Below are positions 1 to 7,069 of a stretch of 64,000 nucleotides of DNA, piece by piece. The position numbers and the translations under genes were made by a program. Within the stretch, counting starts at the first letter, position 1. Every line of letters begins with the position of its first letter. Source of the DNA: Kordia sp965283645 (GTDB lineage Bacteria > Bacteroidota > Bacteroidia > Flavobacteriales > Flavobacteriaceae); the NCBI RefSeq assembly GCF_965283645.1, contig NZ_CBDIPG010000001.1, positions 1-64,000 on the forward strand, written 5' to 3'. The notes under the pieces are model-generated. The model was not told where the DNA came from. It saw only the letters and a program-made list of their open reading frames with translations, and searched no databases.

Positions 1-43
1 TTCAAAAATTTTTAACGGGAGATACTTGCTATACTTCGGAAAA
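1..43. repeat. 43-bp dispersed repeat, copy A
   Basis: This stretch matches 46180-46222 at 37 of 43 positions without gaps; the conserved cores are TTCAAAAATTTTTAACG, TGCTATACT and CGGAAAA. Both copies lie a short way beyond the stop codon of a minus-strand gene (30 and about 98 nt). Its nature is unknown: a 3' regulatory element, a transposon end or a genome-wide repeat are all possible. Confidence 0.55.
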
Positions 44-72
44 AGGTGTTTTTATGGAAAATTTAATTTTTA

Positions 73-1254
73 TTATTGAATAAATGGATCAGAGAATTTT
101 GGATCATTTATTACTGTATTGTCTGTAAGCGTTTCTAAAAATGCTACCAACGCTTGTTTTTCAGCTTCGGAAAGATTCATGCGAATTGGTTGTCCGTTTT
201 GCATTAATCTATTGTCTAGTATAGCGCCAGGCTGAATTCCCGAATTGTAAAATTCGACAACTTGTGCCAAACTCGAAAATCGTCCATCGTGCATAAATTG
301 TGCTGAAGTTGCTACATTTTTTAAAGATGGTGATTTAAATATGGTTGTTTCGTTCGCATCCAAGCCAATACCGCGCACATTATCATTTAGGGCAAATGTT
401 GGTAATTGATGACAACTTGAACAGTTGATTCCACCTTGATTTGTTGTGAAAATTCGTTTTCCTAAATTTTCTGCAGCTGTAAATTGTGGAAAGTTCTGAT
501 TTGCGCCATTTCCAGGTGCATTCTGATTAAAATTTTGTTCAAACGCTTCATCAAATCTACTATCTGTAGAAACCATTGCACGAATGTATTGTGCCAACGC
601 ACGCTGAATTCTGTCTACGCTAATTGTGGTATCACCAAAAGTAGTTTCAAACAATGCAGGATAATATTCGATGGCGTTCATTTTTGTAATCAATGCGTCC
701 AATCCGCCATTGTTCGCATCAAAGCCCATTTCTACACTATTTACAATTGGTTCTGTAGTTTGTGCTTCCAAAGTTGGCGCACGTTTGTTCCAAAAAAACG
801 ATTCTCCTTCGTAAAAACGCGCATTCAACAATCGCATCGAATGTGCTCCTGTAACGCTTACACCATCAAAACCTGTACTAAATCGATCATTATCAGTAAA
901 AGCAATTGCTTGTTGATGACAGCTTGCACATGAAACTGCATCATTGATACTTAGTTGTTTATCAAAGAATAAAATTCGACCTAAAGTGGCACCACTATTT
1001 GTAGTTACGTTATTGTTGGGCTCATTTGTATCTCCAACGCTGTTTATATAATGAATTGGATACTCTGGAATACTATAGTTATCTAGCGCTTCAAAATTGA
1101 TAGAAAAATAATTAGACATATCAATTCCGCCAACAACAGGATCTATTGTAACTACGGGAATATCTGTGCTTTCTTCTGGGATTTCTGTATACACATCTTC
1201 ATCTGATGTACAAGAAAATAATAAGATCGAAAATAGAAATACGTACTTTTTCAT
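73..1254 (-). CDS. di-heme cytochrome c peroxidase family lipoprotein
   Basis: Predicted periplasm-facing lipoprotein of the CCP/MauG di-heme peroxidase family, which reduces hydrogen peroxide with electrons from small cytochromes or oxidises protein or cofactor substrates. The N-terminus is a lipoprotein signal with LLFSC (Cys15). Two heme c motifs are visible, CASCH at residues 109-113 and CSSCH at 278-282, in the two-lobe arrangement of the family; FMHDGRF near residue 320 includes the Met expected in the second lobe. The 393-residue length is normal. It is monocistronic on the minus strand. Peroxidase versus MauG-like activity cannot be separated from sequence alone. Confidence 0.88.
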   Translation of the reverse strand: MKKYVFLFSILLFSCTSDEDVYTEIPEESTDIPVVTIDPVVGGIDMSNYFSINFEALDNYSIPEYPIHYINSVGDTNEPNNNVTTNSGATLGRILFFDKQLSINDAVSCASCHQQAIAFTDNDRFSTGFDGVSVTGAHSMRLLNARFYEGESFFWNKRAPTLEAQTTEPIVNSVEMGFDANNGGLDALITKMNAIEYYPALFETTFGDTTISVDRIQRALAQYIRAMVSTDSRFDEAFEQNFNQNAPGNGANQNFPQFTAAENLGKRIFTTNQGGINCSSCHQLPTFALNDNVRGIGLDANETTIFKSPSLKNVATSAQFMHDGRFSSLAQVVEFYNSGIQPGAILDNRLMQNGQPIRMNLSEAEKQALVAFLETLTDNTVINDPKFSDPFIQ

Positions 1255-1371
1255 AAAGAGATGGTTTAAAATTCATAAGTAGTATTTCTTCAATAGGCAA
1301 GTGGATTGTGGTTTTAGTATAGGATGCTATTTTGACAAAAAACTTGCGCTATAGTTTAATTTTTTTTCAAA

Positions 1372-1417
1372 AAAAGTAAATTTCTCTTAGGAAAACCTTC
1401 GAAGAAATTTACTTTTA
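1372..1417 (-). terminator. terminator downstream of the DUF2807 gene
   Basis: Inverted repeat AAAAGTAAATTTCT / AGAAATTTACTTTT with A- and T-rich flanks. It sits 20 bp beyond the stop of the minus-strand gene at 1439-2332 and upstream of the peroxidase gene, so it can separate their transcripts. Confidence 0.65.
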
Positions 1418-1438
1418 TTATTTTAGAATAGGCGTTTT

Positions 1439-2332
1439 TTAAAACAATTCTACAGTTGTATTTGCATCTTCTTTTGAAATTGTCACCAATAATTTTCGAA
1501 GTCCTAAACTATTGACTTTGTATATTTTAGTGCCAACTGTCCAGTTTTCTTTTCGAAGTGCATTTGGCATCATTGGAAAGCCATAACTAAACTTTGTACC
1601 ATCTTTTTTTGGTCCAATTACAAAAAAGTTATTTCTATTAAAATTATTATTCTTTATTTTGAATTTAATCCATTCCGCGTTTGGATTTTTCACCATATCT
1701 TTTTCCGCTAAACTCAAAATTTCACCCTCATTTTTAGTTTTTTGCTTGATTTCCTTTGGAGAATTTACATAGATTAATTTGCCGCTATTGCTCACTTCTG
1801 CATGCAATGTATTTGTAACATTTACTTTTGCAGTTCCCCAACTCCAAATATTTACAAAAGCATTTTCAGCTATTAAATTTGAAGCATCAATCTTAGCCAA
1901 TTCGATACCCAAACGCAATTCTTTTGTTTTTCCTTCCAAAATAATGGTTCCAATTGGAGCTGTTAATTGCAGATACTCATTGTCAACATTAACAATTTTT
2001 GTAACATCGTGCGTTCCCGTTTCTACATGTCTAATATTTGGCGCACCAATGGTAATAATAGTTTTTTGCGAAGGTTGAATCCATTCTTTTTGATCTAAAT
2101 ACAATGTGTTTCCAACAACTTCTTTGTCAATTAAATCCATCATATTTTCGTCCGTAGTAATGGTCATGCCTTCTTTTGCAGATTGATCAATTGTGACTTT
2201 TGCATAAAAATTAATCTTTATTTTCTGAATGTTTTCTAATGGAAATGTCTTTGTAACAATCTTTTTATTTCCTTTTGTTTGCGCAGTTGCCGTATATCCG
2301 ATCAGGAATAGCAAGATAAATAGTTGTTTCAT
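1439..2332 (-). CDS. DUF2807 (GIN-type) beta-rich secreted protein
   Basis: Secreted or outer-membrane-associated protein with signal peptide MKKQ-like start ending TATAQ. The body (about residues 25-200) has the repetitive beta-strand pattern of the DUF2807 'auto-transporter adhesin head GIN' domain of Bacteroidota, including ENIQKIKINFYAKVTI followed by short strands. No enzymatic residues are recognisable. It lies 33 bp downstream of another small secreted protein (2366-2854) on the same strand, so the two may be cotranscribed. The family has no settled biochemical role; the assignment rests on overall pattern and is moderately sure. Confidence 0.65.
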   Translation of the reverse strand: MKQLFILLFLIGYTATAQTKGNKKIVTKTFPLENIQKIKINFYAKVTIDQSAKEGMTITTDENMMDLIDKEVVGNTLYLDQKEWIQPSQKTIITIGAPNIRHVETGTHDVTKIVNVDNEYLQLTAPIGTIILEGKTKELRLGIELAKIDASNLIAENAFVNIWSWGTAKVNVTNTLHAEVSNSGKLIYVNSPKEIKQKTKNEGEILSLAEKDMVKNPNAEWIKFKIKNNNFNRNNFFVIGPKKDGTKFSYGFPMMPNALRKENWTVGTKIYKVNSLGLRKLLVTISKEDANTTVELF

Positions 2333-2365
2333 AATTCTATATTTTTAAATAAATTAATTCTTGAT

Positions 2366-2854
2366 TTATATTTTTGTGTAGGTATATTGATTGCGAATAA
2401 ATCTGCCTGGCGTATCTTTAAATTCCACTTCCTTTTTCATGGTAAGTTTTTGATTGTTAAATAAATACGTTGTATAGATTGTTGCGTCTTTGTTGGCGTC
2501 TTTTCCTTCGTACATTGTTTCAATTTCGATGCTTCCGCCTTCAAATCTGGCTACATTCGTAATTTGTTGATTGTCTAAAAACGTTCCGTCTTTTTTAATT
2601 TTTAGTACACTTTTGTTGTTGGCACTTTCTTCAGTTGTGTAGTTTGTTTGAAAAATAATTTTGTTCTTTTTTACTTCAAGATGCAACACCGTTGGTAGCG
2701 TAACTTTTTTATTGTCAGAATAATTAACATACATAAGTTCACCTTTCCAATTAGTATTGTCTAGGTTTTTAAAATCTGAAATTGTTACTTTTTGTTGTGC
2801 TTGCGCGAATGTTGAAATCGCAATTAAAAAGAAGAGTGTGATAATTGTTTTCAT
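2366..2854 (-). CDS. small secreted hypothetical protein
   Basis: A 162-residue protein with a clear signal peptide (cleavage after QAQ, about residue 20) and a beta-rich remainder with alternating charged and hydrophobic residues, like a lipocalin- or Omp-type small barrel. I do not recognise a family. Its upstream region holds three spaced copies of a 13-bp motif (2895-2959) also present upstream of the alginate lyase and of the AraC gene, suggesting shared regulation. The DUF2807 gene follows 33 bp downstream, probably in the same transcript. Confidence 0.75.
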   Translation of the reverse strand: MKTIITLFFLIAISTFAQAQQKVTISDFKNLDNTNWKGELMYVNYSDNKKVTLPTVLHLEVKKNKIIFQTNYTTEESANNKSVLKIKKDGTFLDNQQITNVARFEGGSIEIETMYEGKDANKDATIYTTYLFNNQKLTMKKEVEFKDTPGRFIRNQYTYTKI

Positions 2855-2894
2855 GATGAATTAAATTTGTATCGTTTTTGTTAGATACAAATTT

Positions 2895-2959
2895 GCGACA
2901 TGAAACGCCAATACACGACTTAAAACGTGTGTAGAAGGCTTATGATACGATTTGAGACG
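2895..2959 (-). promoter_or_regulatory. three direct copies of a putative AraC operator
   Basis: Read on the minus strand, three related 13-mers occur: CGTCTCAAATCGT (2947-2959), CGTTTTAAGTCGT (2915-2927) and CGTTTCATGTCGC (2895-2907). Shared pattern CGTYTYAWRTCGY. Starts are spaced by 32 and 20 bp, close to three and two helical turns, as expected for AraC-family sites on one face of the DNA. They lie about 40-105 bp upstream of the 2366-2854 start. Assignment to the AraC protein at 4166-5335 is inference. Confidence 0.5.
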
Positions 2960-3021
2960 TCTTATGTTGAATAGCTACGCTCTTAGATTGTTAGATTAAT
3001 GGCTAGTAAAGTTTGCCTTTA

Positions 3022-4077
3022 TTATTTCGGTGGAGTGCTTGCACCAACGGTTCCACTTTTGAACCAAACTTCTGCATAACTTCCGTTTTCATATTGTTTA
3101 GCTAAATCTCCATTGTAAGTTTCAGAACCTGTGCTCCAAACTATATTTTTAGCAGGATCTTTCCCATTGGTTTGATTGTATGCACCTTGTTTGAAAAATT
3201 GTAATTCTCCAGCATATGCGTTTGGTTGTTCTGTTCCGTCTCTACCAATTGAAGCGTATAATGTTAGTATTTGTTCAGGAATAGCAGCATAATTTTGGTA
3301 CTCAGATACGAGTAAGTTTTTTGTAAATGTTTTGGTTTCATGACCTTCACTCGTAAATGTGAGATACATAATTCCTTTATAGACATTGACTTCATAGCTA
3401 AATTCTTCTCCAAGTTCAATTCCGTCAATAGGTTCTTCCGGATAGGTGTTTTCACTTTTGCCAACAACAGCCATATCATAGCCCCAAACTGCAGCAGAAT
3501 AATCCCATCTTTCAGAATTATCACCTTGTGTATTTATTTCATAATTCCAAAAAACAGATCCTTTTGTATGTCCAGGAAACTTTTTATAGAATATTTTTAA
3601 CGGTTCATTTTCGTGTCCTTCGTCGCTATGAATTTGTCCAACAACAACCGAATACGATGCCGCAACGCGTGCATCTCCCGAAGTTGATACGTGCATTACT
3701 TTTAATGTTCCAGTCAGTTTTCCACCAGTTTCTGGCGTCCAATGCTCAATTTGCCCTAATTCTGTGCGTGTATTGCTTGAAGTTCGTGAAGTAATTCCAG
3801 AATTTGGTGTTTTGTAAACTACCCAATCTGTATTGCCATCATTTGCAACATAAAAGAAATCTTTATGTTCAAAATTCTTTAAATCTTCAGAATGTATCCC
3901 ATTCCCTAAAAGAATTTTCCAGTTGTCCAACGATGGAATCACATCACTTGGATATACTGTTTTGTTTGTAACTTGACTAGTTGAACTAGGAGCAGTAGTA
4001 AAATAGTTATACAGAAATATACTTGCGATTACTATTCCTAAGATAACGAACGATAATTGAAATGACCTTTTTTTCAT
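3022..4077 (-). CDS. alginate lyase, polysaccharide lyase family 7
   Basis: Predicted membrane-anchored or exported PL7 lyase that cleaves alginate by beta-elimination. The three PL7 signature blocks are present: RTELG (residues 104-108), QIH (148-150) and FFKQGAYNQ (294-302); the Arg, Gln, His and Tyr of these blocks form the known active site. The N-terminus is a hydrophobic segment after MKKR. I chose the ATG at 4077, which gives a normal signal/anchor of 351 residues; an in-frame start at 4113 would add 12 residues ahead of it. The AraC-type regulator ends just upstream, and one copy of the 13-bp motif lies between them, suggesting regulated alginate use. No other alginate-pathway gene is in view. 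Confidence 0.87.
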   Translation of the reverse strand: MKKRSFQLSFVILGIVIASIFLYNYFTTAPSSTSQVTNKTVYPSDVIPSLDNWKILLGNGIHSEDLKNFEHKDFFYVANDGNTDWVVYKTPNSGITSRTSSNTRTELGQIEHWTPETGGKLTGTLKVMHVSTSGDARVAASYSVVVGQIHSDEGHENEPLKIFYKKFPGHTKGSVFWNYEINTQGDNSERWDYSAAVWGYDMAVVGKSENTYPEEPIDGIELGEEFSYEVNVYKGIMYLTFTSEGHETKTFTKNLLVSEYQNYAAIPEQILTLYASIGRDGTEQPNAYAGELQFFKQGAYNQTNGKDPAKNIVWSTGSETYNGDLAKQYENGSYAEVWFKSGTVGASTPPK

Positions 4078-4149
4078 TAGTGCTAAAATTAGATCAATCT
4101 TAATAGATATCAAAATTCTATGAAAATTTTCAACGAAAAAATACTGTTT

Positions 4150-4163
4150 TACGATTTGAGACG
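4150..4163 (-). promoter_or_regulatory. putative AraC operator upstream of the alginate lyase
   Basis: Minus-strand CGTCTCAAATCGTA, identical over 13 bp to the copy at 2947-2959. It sits between the stop codon of the AraC gene and the alginate lyase start, about 75 bp upstream of the latter. Confidence 0.5.
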
Positions 4164-4165
4164 TT

Positions 4166-5335
4166 CTATTTTGCCAACGATTGTAAATATTGCGTAGGAG
4201 AGAAGTTGGTTAATTTTTTGAAGACTCGGTTAAACGTTGCCTTGCTGTTAAAGCCACATTCATAGGCAATTCCGAGTAAGGAAAGTTGTTTGTGTTTGCC
4301 TTCTTTCAACATACTTTTGAAGGTATTTATACGATATGAGTTGACAAAATCATTAAAATTCATCTGGAAACCACTATTAATGATTTCAGAAAGTTGCGCG
4401 CGCGTTACATTTGCTTGTTTTGCCAATTCGGATAAATTTAAATCTGGATTTAAGAATGGTTTTTCGCGTTCCATTAAAGTGGCAATGGCTTCAATAGCAG
4501 TTTTTGAAATTTCTTTTTTCGATTCTTTACTAGTTTCTGGAATAGAAATTTCTTTTGGCGAAAAACTAAAATCTAGTTTGTTAAGTTTGGTTGTATCTGT
4601 AAAATATCCTTTCAAGCCAATATAAATGGTACAAATTGCCAACGCTAAATTTAGCCACCAACGTTCTTTATAGCTTAAATCAATAAATAGATTGCCTACC
4701 ACAGTTTGAACTGAACTGTACAAAAATAATGCAGAAAATATTATGAGAAAGTTCCGAATCCAATTTAGTTCTAACTTAAAAACATTAGAGAAATATTGCT
4801 TTATTTTTTGACGATAATTTACGAATAGTTGAATTGTAAATGCTAAGTATAGCAACATCACAGAAAAATCAACAACTACTAAAATGCGTTGTACAATATC
4901 TTCATCCACTATAATTTTTAAAACTCCGTTTTGTGTTTCATGGAATCCTGGTTGTACCGAATCATAAGTGTAAATTGCTAACCTATAAATAACTAGCGTG
5001 ATGGGAATAGCAAAATGCCACCAATGTTGTGTTTGAAATTTAAAGTTAGATTTCGTAATCGATTTGACATATAAGTAAATCAAAGGAGCAATTGAAGTCG
5101 CCGCAGGAATGAGAAAATAGTTAATCTTTGTATTTCGAAACGTATCATACCAACCCATAAAACCAACGGTATAACAAGTTTGTTGGTAGCAAGTAATTAG
5201 TAAGAGAATTGCAAGAATTGCGTCAGATGTATTTTTCTTTTCAACATATCTTTTAAACAATAAACCAACCAAAATTAATCCTTGTATCACAAGAATTAGT
5301 AGTGGTGTACTGTATATATTGAAATTTGGAAACAT
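4166..5335 (-). CDS. membrane-bound AraC family transcriptional regulator
   Basis: A 389-residue protein with about seven hydrophobic membrane segments (residues roughly 8-245) and a C-terminal AraC-type double helix-turn-helix (about 285-389), ending in the typical GFNSKATFNRVFKK...SPTQY pattern. Membrane AraC regulators of this layout are common in Flavobacteriia and are thought to sense a signal in the membrane. It lies directly upstream of the PL7 alginate lyase on the same strand, and a repeated 13-bp motif is found upstream of itself, of the lyase and of the gene at 2366-2854. Control of these genes is therefore likely but inferred. Confidence 0.88.
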   Translation of the reverse strand: MFPNFNIYSTPLLILVIQGLILVGLLFKRYVEKKNTSDAILAILLLITCYQQTCYTVGFMGWYDTFRNTKINYFLIPAATSIAPLIYLYVKSITKSNFKFQTQHWWHFAIPITLVIYRLAIYTYDSVQPGFHETQNGVLKIIVDEDIVQRILVVVDFSVMLLYLAFTIQLFVNYRQKIKQYFSNVFKLELNWIRNFLIIFSALFLYSSVQTVVGNLFIDLSYKERWWLNLALAICTIYIGLKGYFTDTTKLNKLDFSFSPKEISIPETSKESKKEISKTAIEAIATLMEREKPFLNPDLNLSELAKQANVTRAQLSEIINSGFQMNFNDFVNSYRINTFKSMLKEGKHKQLSLLGIAYECGFNSKATFNRVFKKLTNFSPTQYLQSLAK

Positions 5336-5409
5336 TTGATTGGTAACTTTTGATTGTGTTCAAATCTACTAAACTTTTTCAGTTTTTAGCGAGCAAAAAC
5401 GACTCATGA

Positions 5410-5423
5410 TACGATTTGAGACC
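5410..5423 (-). promoter_or_regulatory. putative AraC operator upstream of the AraC gene
   Basis: Minus-strand GGTCTCAAATCGTA, differing in the first base from the copies at 2947-2959 and 4150-4163. It lies 75 bp upstream of the AraC gene start and could mediate autoregulation. Confidence 0.45.
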
Positions 5424-5489
5424 TTGTTTTTGTAAAACGTGATTGACCAATATACTCTTTTATCTTTTTTATAAGAATATGAAAATCAT

Positions 5490-5948
5490 TTAGTGGTTAA
5501 ACAATCTTTCAGTTTTTGCAGATGTTTCTTTTTCGGGATAATAATAAGTATCATACGCAAATTCTTCGATACCAAGTTGTTTATTTTCTCCCAGTATAAT
5601 GATGTTTTTATCTCCATTTTTATAGCTCCAAGTTCCTTGTTTAATAACCTCAATGTTAGTATTGATGAAATACGTGTTATCATTTTCAATATTTAATAGG
5701 CAAGGTTCACAATTAGGGTATGCTTTTAAAACATACTGACCTGGATGTTTGTATGCTCTTCCTTTATATTCGATATAATCTGTACGAATTCGAGAGATTA
5801 ATGGGATAGAAAATAATATGAGGAAAAGAAATCCTAGTTTGTAAAATTTCTTTCCTTTTGCTAGTATCACAAATGCACATATTGTTGGTGGTATTAGCAA
5901 TAGAAAGTAAATTATTATAGGCATTAATAATGAAAATATATGTCCCAT
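5490..5948 (-). CDS. hypothetical membrane protein with two N-terminal helices
   Basis: A 152-residue protein with two hydrophobic helices (about residues 5-28 and 36-51) followed by a polar domain containing a CEPC motif and an NTYFINTN...GTWSYKNGD stretch that suggests a small beta domain outside the membrane. I do not recognise the family. It is 21 bp downstream of the DUF1853 gene on the same strand, so cotranscription is possible. Confidence 0.7.
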   Translation of the reverse strand: MGHIFSLLMPIIIYFLLLIPPTICAFVILAKGKKFYKLGFLFLILFSIPLISRIRTDYIEYKGRAYKHPGQYVLKAYPNCEPCLLNIENDNTYFINTNIEVIKQGTWSYKNGDKNIIILGENKQLGIEEFAYDTYYYPEKETSAKTERLFNH

Positions 5949-5969
5949 CTTTTCTGTTTAAATTAAAAA

Positions 5970-6767
5970 TTACCACCAAACTACAAAAAATGATGCATAT
6001 GAATCTTTATATTTTCGCCAACATAAAGGCGCGTGATTTTGTTGTAATTGATTATAAATTTCTTTTTGAATTTCTTCAAAACCTGTCCAAATTTCGTTTG
6101 AAGCAGGATCAATTCCCCATTCTTTTTTGGTTGGTAAATAGTATGTTTTTTCAGAATGATTTAGATTGATAAAAGTATCAAAATTTAGATAATATCCTTG
6201 AACAGCTTTTTGAAATGAAGAATCTATTTTTCCTTTGTATGCATACGGGATATACAAAGAAGCCAATAAACACAGCTGTTGCGAAACGTTATCAACTTTT
6301 ACGTCTGTTAGTTTGGCGTTAGTTGCGTTATGGAAAAGTAGTGGAAATTGTTTCTTCTTTAGTTTATCTAATTTCTCTTTTAAAGAATCACGTCGGTTTG
6401 GACCAATCCAATTGTAAAATGGATTTTCTGAAATTGAAGGATCAAATAAGTAAAATTTATACGCTAATTCTAAATGAATTATTTTGTTTGAATGTATTTC
6501 TTCGAGAATAAAATCGAGTTCACCAATCGTATTTTTTTCTTCAAGTATTTGAATATTTTCATGAAGTAGCTTGTAGTTTGTTGATGCTTTTATCAATTCT
6601 GCTACTACTTTTTCCACCATATGACCCAATCTAAGTTTGGTAGGTAATTCGAAATCAAGATGCGTTGTTAACTCTAATTCAGATACATCAAACGTTTGTA
6701 ACTCAGTAATTTTAGTAGTTAACGTATTTGCTTTGAGTATGGAAGCAATTCGGTGTTTGGAGTTCAT
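5970..6767 (-). CDS. DUF1853 family protein, nuclease-fold-like
   Basis: A 265-residue cytoplasmic protein with no signal or membrane segments. It has the features of the DUF1853 family: an N-terminal helical part, then a PD-(D/E)XK-like core with GELDFILEE (about 122-130) and HLELAYKFYLF (about 137-147), followed by NWIGPNRRDSL. The spacing of Glu/Asp and the E-x-K within these strands suggests a restriction-endonuclease-like fold; activity is not established for the family. The downstream gene is a hypothetical membrane protein. Confidence 0.75.
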   Translation of the reverse strand: MNSKHRIASILKANTLTTKITELQTFDVSELELTTHLDFELPTKLRLGHMVEKVVAELIKASTNYKLLHENIQILEEKNTIGELDFILEEIHSNKIIHLELAYKFYLFDPSISENPFYNWIGPNRRDSLKEKLDKLKKKQFPLLFHNATNAKLTDVKVDNVSQQLCLLASLYIPYAYKGKIDSSFQKAVQGYYLNFDTFINLNHSEKTYYLPTKKEWGIDPASNEIWTGFEEIQKEIYNQLQQNHAPLCWRKYKDSYASFFVVWW

Positions 6768-6954
6768 TTTTTGGGTTTGTGGATGATCTTATTATTCTTA
6801 CGATGTATCTTAAATATTTCATAAGAATGAATTATAAAACTAAAAATAATTAACCAAATATGGGGCTTTTCACAGGTTTTATTTATTCATTACAGAAGAA
6901 TTTTAATCAGGCTTCAAAGTAAATTTTATATCGAACTTTATGTTTACACACGAA

Positions 6955-6984
6955 AAAATGCCAACCTCAAAGAAGTTAGCATTT
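6955..6984 (-). terminator. terminator downstream of the E1 gene
   Basis: On the minus strand an AAATGCTAAC / GTTGGCATTT stem with a 9-10 nt loop is followed by a T run. It lies about 85 bp beyond the E1 stop. The 302-bp gap 6768-7069 otherwise holds only the small hairpin at 7040-7060. Confidence 0.7.
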
Positions 6985-7039
6985 GTATGTTTTTAGAATA
7001 TGAGCATTTAGACTAAGCGAAGTGCATATACGTGATTAG

Positions 7040-7060
7040 ATGCTGAATCGAGTTCAGCAT
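7040..7060. repeat. REP-like hairpin
   Basis: Short inverted repeat ATGCTGA / TCAGCAT in the context ...GATGCTGAATCGAGTTCAGCATGACG, immediately after the E1 stop codon. Sequences of this kind recur between genes in many flavobacterial genomes; that is recollection, and copy number here is unknown. Confidence 0.45.
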
Positions 7061-7069
7061 GACGTGTAA

